7,905 nucleotides of DNA from CAZOVB01 sp046541415 (GTDB lineage Bacteria; Planctomycetota; Phycisphaerae; SM23-33). The stretch is taken from contig JBKHDI010000117.1 of the NCBI GenBank assembly GCA_046541415.1, positions 1 to 7,905 of the forward strand, written 5' to 3'. How positions within the stretch are numbered: position 1 is the first letter of the stretch; each line of letters opens with the position of its first letter. The notes below the pieces were generated by a model, which saw nothing but the letters and a program-made list of their open reading frames with translations, did no database searches and was not told the origin of the DNA. The translations under genes and the position numbers were made by a program. Below are positions 5,972-7,905 of the stretch, piece by piece.

Positions 5972-7636
5972 TCAGATCGGGTGGATTTCGGGCCAGGCCA
6001 GCTCGAAGCCCTGGTCGATCAGCAGGGACTGGAAATCGCCGAGCCTGCCCTGGTCGTTGCGGACCTGTCGCGGCTGGAGATCCCGGTTGCAGCAGAAGGC
6101 CGCCAGGGCCCCGGCCGCTTCGCCGATGTTCCACTCCACCGGGTGCAGGCGGTAACAGCCGTTGGAGATGTGCGTCGTGCCGATGTTCTTGCAGGCCGGC
6201 AGGAGGTTCTCCATCCGCTGCGGGATCAGCGCCCCCAGCGGGATCTGGAACGGCAGGGACGCCACGTCGATGTAGTTGTCCCCGCCGGTGGACATGTGCA
6301 GGTCGATCCGGTAACTGCCGATGCCGACCGAATCGTCGAACAGCTCGGCCCCTGCCCCATCCAGGCCCGACTCGTGCCACTGGCGATAGTTGAAGTTCTT
6401 CCCGCCGCGGGCCTGGACGCCGACGTGGTTTTCCGTGACGGTCAACTCGGCCCGGATCCGTCGCGATTCGCGGATGTACGGCGCCTTGGCCAGCCCGTCG
6501 CCCGTGCCCACCACGTCGGGCCGCAGGTAGAGCTCCGGGTAGCCCTGGCCGATCTGCTTGCCCGCCGAATCATACCGCGGCGCCTCGGTCTGCAGCCAGT
6601 ACAGCCAGCTCAGCGAGAGCTGTTTCGCTTCGTGATACGCCTTCTCGATGGTCTGCTCGTCGGCGTCGATGATGTTGGTGCAGAAGTAGTCGTTCTGCGG
6701 CCAATTGACCAGCGTCATCTCGTGGGGCGCATGGTCGGTATCGTAGATTTCCGCAGCCAGGATGCGCCGGTACAGCCATCGCGGATCGCCATGGCCCTCC
6801 CAGGGCATGACGCAGCGCGGGGTCATCGACAGATCCGGCGGGTTGGGGTCGTCGAGGCTGAAGAAGGGCCCCGGCCAGGCCGGCTGAATCGGCGGGACCC
6901 AGCCGGCCCAGTGGTCGTACATTGCGGGCTTCTCGATGGTATGGTCCGCCCCCTGCACGGAGGTGTCGAAGGCGACGGGGAAGCACCAGGTGAAGGCCTG
7001 GACGTTGTCAGGCCTGGCCGGGCCCGTCGGGGCGTGCGGTTCTCCCGTATCGTCCTGCGACTCAGCCCCGGCGACATACTCACAGCCGCTGATCGCCAGC
7101 AGGTCGCCCAGTTCGGTTGCATCGAGCACCCAGGGCGCGGTTACGGTGAAGCGCTCGGGCAGCTGACCGCCGGGGCCGATGTGCTCGAACGCCACCGCCT
7201 TGATCCGGTCGCCGTCGACGTCGGCGCCGGTGGGCCTGCAGTTGGGCAGCACGCGCAGACGCCCGCGGCTGCGGGGCCAGGCGAGCATGTTCTCCAGCAC
7301 GGCCAGGATGGGCCTGGGTTCGGCGGCGATGCGTGAGACGTTCGCGATCCCCGGGTTCAGGAGCGGATTTGCTCGCGCCGCGGCCGTCAGAGGGTAGTGG
7401 TCGCGGTAGTACTGTCGCAGCGCGTTGCGGAACTGGCGGTACCGTCGCGTACAGCCGCACTGTTCGATCCAGCGGTGTTCGTCGGAGGGTACAGCCTGGC
7501 TGGTCAGCTGGCCGCCGATCCAGTCGGTCTGCTCGGTCAGGATGACGGTGCATCCCAGGTCGGTCGCCGCCATCGCGGCAGCACAGCCGCCCACGCCTCC
7601 ACCGACGATCAACACGTCAGCCTTCAACTCAGTCAT
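5972..7636 (-). CDS. FAD-dependent oxidoreductase (FAD_oxidored family)
   Basis: This 554-residue flavoprotein begins with a Rossmann dinucleotide-binding motif, ADVLIVGGGVGGCAAA (6-21; glycines 12, 14 and 17), with acidic E35 at the end of the second strand and WIGGQLTSQ (39-47). Further family features are LDATELGDLLAISG (171-184), YIRESRRIRAE (387-397) and a C-terminal FAD-contacting stretch, GCYRLHPVEWNIGEAAGALA (493-512). This is the pattern of the FAD_oxidored family (PF12831), common in planctomycetes and other environmental bacteria; its substrates are mostly unknown. There is no signal peptide, so it should be cytoplasmic. ATG 7636 has AGAGGAGG eight bases upstream (7645-7652); codons upstream of it read only the rubredoxin gene out of frame. 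A rubredoxin gene ends 38 bases before it on the same strand, so the two are probably co-transcribed and rubredoxin may be its electron partner. Cysteines 60 and 62 (QCGC) are of unknown role. Confidence 0.88.
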   Translation of the reverse strand: MTELKADVLIVGGGVGGCAAAMAATDLGCTVILTEQTDWIGGQLTSQAVPSDEHRWIEQCGCTRRYRQFRNALRQYYRDHYPLTAAARANPLLNPGIANVSRIAAEPRPILAVLENMLAWPRSRGRLRVLPNCRPTGADVDGDRIKAVAFEHIGPGGQLPERFTVTAPWVLDATELGDLLAISGCEYVAGAESQDDTGEPHAPTGPARPDNVQAFTWCFPVAFDTSVQGADHTIEKPAMYDHWAGWVPPIQPAWPGPFFSLDDPNPPDLSMTPRCVMPWEGHGDPRWLYRRILAAEIYDTDHAPHEMTLVNWPQNDYFCTNIIDADEQTIEKAYHEAKQLSLSWLYWLQTEAPRYDSAGKQIGQGYPELYLRPDVVGTGDGLAKAPYIRESRRIRAELTVTENHVGVQARGGKNFNYRQWHESGLDGAGAELFDDSVGIGSYRIDLHMSTGGDNYIDVASLPFQIPLGALIPQRMENLLPACKNIGTTHISNGCYRLHPVEWNIGEAAGALAAFCCNRDLQPRQVRNDQGRLGDFQSLLIDQGFELAWPEIHPI

Positions 7637-7674
7637 CCGCCCTGCCTCCTCTTGTCGTCTCTTGCTTGCCCCTG

Positions 7675-7833
7675 TCAGTCCAGCGGGTCGAACATATCCT
7701 GCGAAGCATAGCACATCGGGCAGACCCACTCGTCGGGCAACTGCTCGAAATCCACGCCCGGCGGGATGTTGTTCATCGGGTCGCCCTTTTCCGGGTCATA
7801 CACGTAGCCGCACTGGGTGCAGATGTATCGCAT
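7675..7833 (-). CDS. Rubredoxin
   Basis: This 52-residue protein carries one iron held by four cysteines and should act as a small cytoplasmic one-electron carrier. It begins MRYICTQCGYVYDPEKGD, with ligands C5 and C8 in the usual C-x-x-C-G-Y-x-Y-D-P context. The middle has IPPGVDFEQLPDEWVCP, as in typical rubredoxins, with ligands C38 and C41. The length is normal for the family. One oddity is the second knuckle, which reads CPMCYAS where most rubredoxins have CPxCG, so a tyrosine replaces the usual glycine next to the last ligand. ATG 7833 has GAGGAG six bases upstream (7840-7845). The FAD-dependent oxidoreductase follows after 38 bases, which suggests an electron-transfer pair. The frame stays open upstream to the window edge, so a longer fusion cannot be fully excluded, but the start, site and family N-terminus agree. 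Confidence 0.93.
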   Translation of the reverse strand: MRYICTQCGYVYDPEKGDPMNNIPPGVDFEQLPDEWVCPMCYASQDMFDPLD

Positions 7834-7905
7834 CAGGTTCTCCTCGTCACACGCGGGTCGCTTGAGCAGCCAGTATACAACCTCCCCTGGGCCGAACGAG
7901 ACGAA

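Noticed and set aside
5793..6380. N-terminal extension of the alginate-lyase-like protein by 196 codons
   Set aside because: The extra residues read the oxidoreductase gene out of frame and the intergenic hairpin. A signal peptide and ribosome binding site place the start at 5792.
5822..7336. 504-codon plus-strand open frame
   Set aside because: It is antisense to the FAD-dependent oxidoreductase, which has clear motifs throughout; the reading shows no domain or membrane pattern.

Overview
The window is a high-GC bacterial stretch with six genes that look intact, one broken gene, and a few bases of another gene at the left edge. The gene families (FAD_oxidored-type oxidoreductase, alginate-lyase-like exported protein, Ddl-like ATP-grasp, DmpA-type peptidase) would suit a planctomycete or related environmental, partly anaerobic bacterium. 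No taxonomic marker is present, so this is a weak guess.

Layout, left to right. At 2-55 (+) lies the possible tail of an upstream gene. At 130-657 (+) is a half-length CHR-family (chromate transporter) membrane protein. A 330-base convergent gap (658-987) holds small hairpins but no convincing gene. Then comes a two-gene minus-strand operon. Its first gene (4150 down to 2000) is a 716-residue protein that fuses a Ddl-like ATP-grasp ligase to a complete DmpA/BapA-type (family S58) self-processing aminopeptidase. Its second gene (2013 down to 988) overlaps the first by 14 bases and encodes a 341-residue acetylpolyamine amidohydrolase of the histone-deacetylase superfamily. Divergent from the operon, about 4362-4613 (+) carries the N-terminal membrane part of an MscS-like protein. 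It runs without a stop into the antisense of the next gene, so it is a truncated remnant or an assembly join.

The right part is on the minus strand. It starts with a 52-residue rubredoxin (7833 down to 7675) and a 554-residue FAD-dependent oxidoreductase (7636 down to 5972), probably co-transcribed. After a 179-base gap containing a nested 74-nt inverted-repeat structure comes a secreted alginate-lyase-like protein (5792 down to 4614).

The most interesting unit is the ligase-peptidase fusion with the acetylpolyamine amidohydrolase. It puts one amide-bond-forming domain and two amide-bond-cleaving enzymes in one operon. By analogy with bifunctional glutathionylspermidine synthetase/amidase, it could be a make-and-break module for a polyamine or amine conjugate. 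That function is inference; the domain content and catalytic residues are read directly from the sequence. The rubredoxin-oxidoreductase pair suggests a small electron-transfer unit. No RNA gene, CRISPR array or insertion sequence was recognised.
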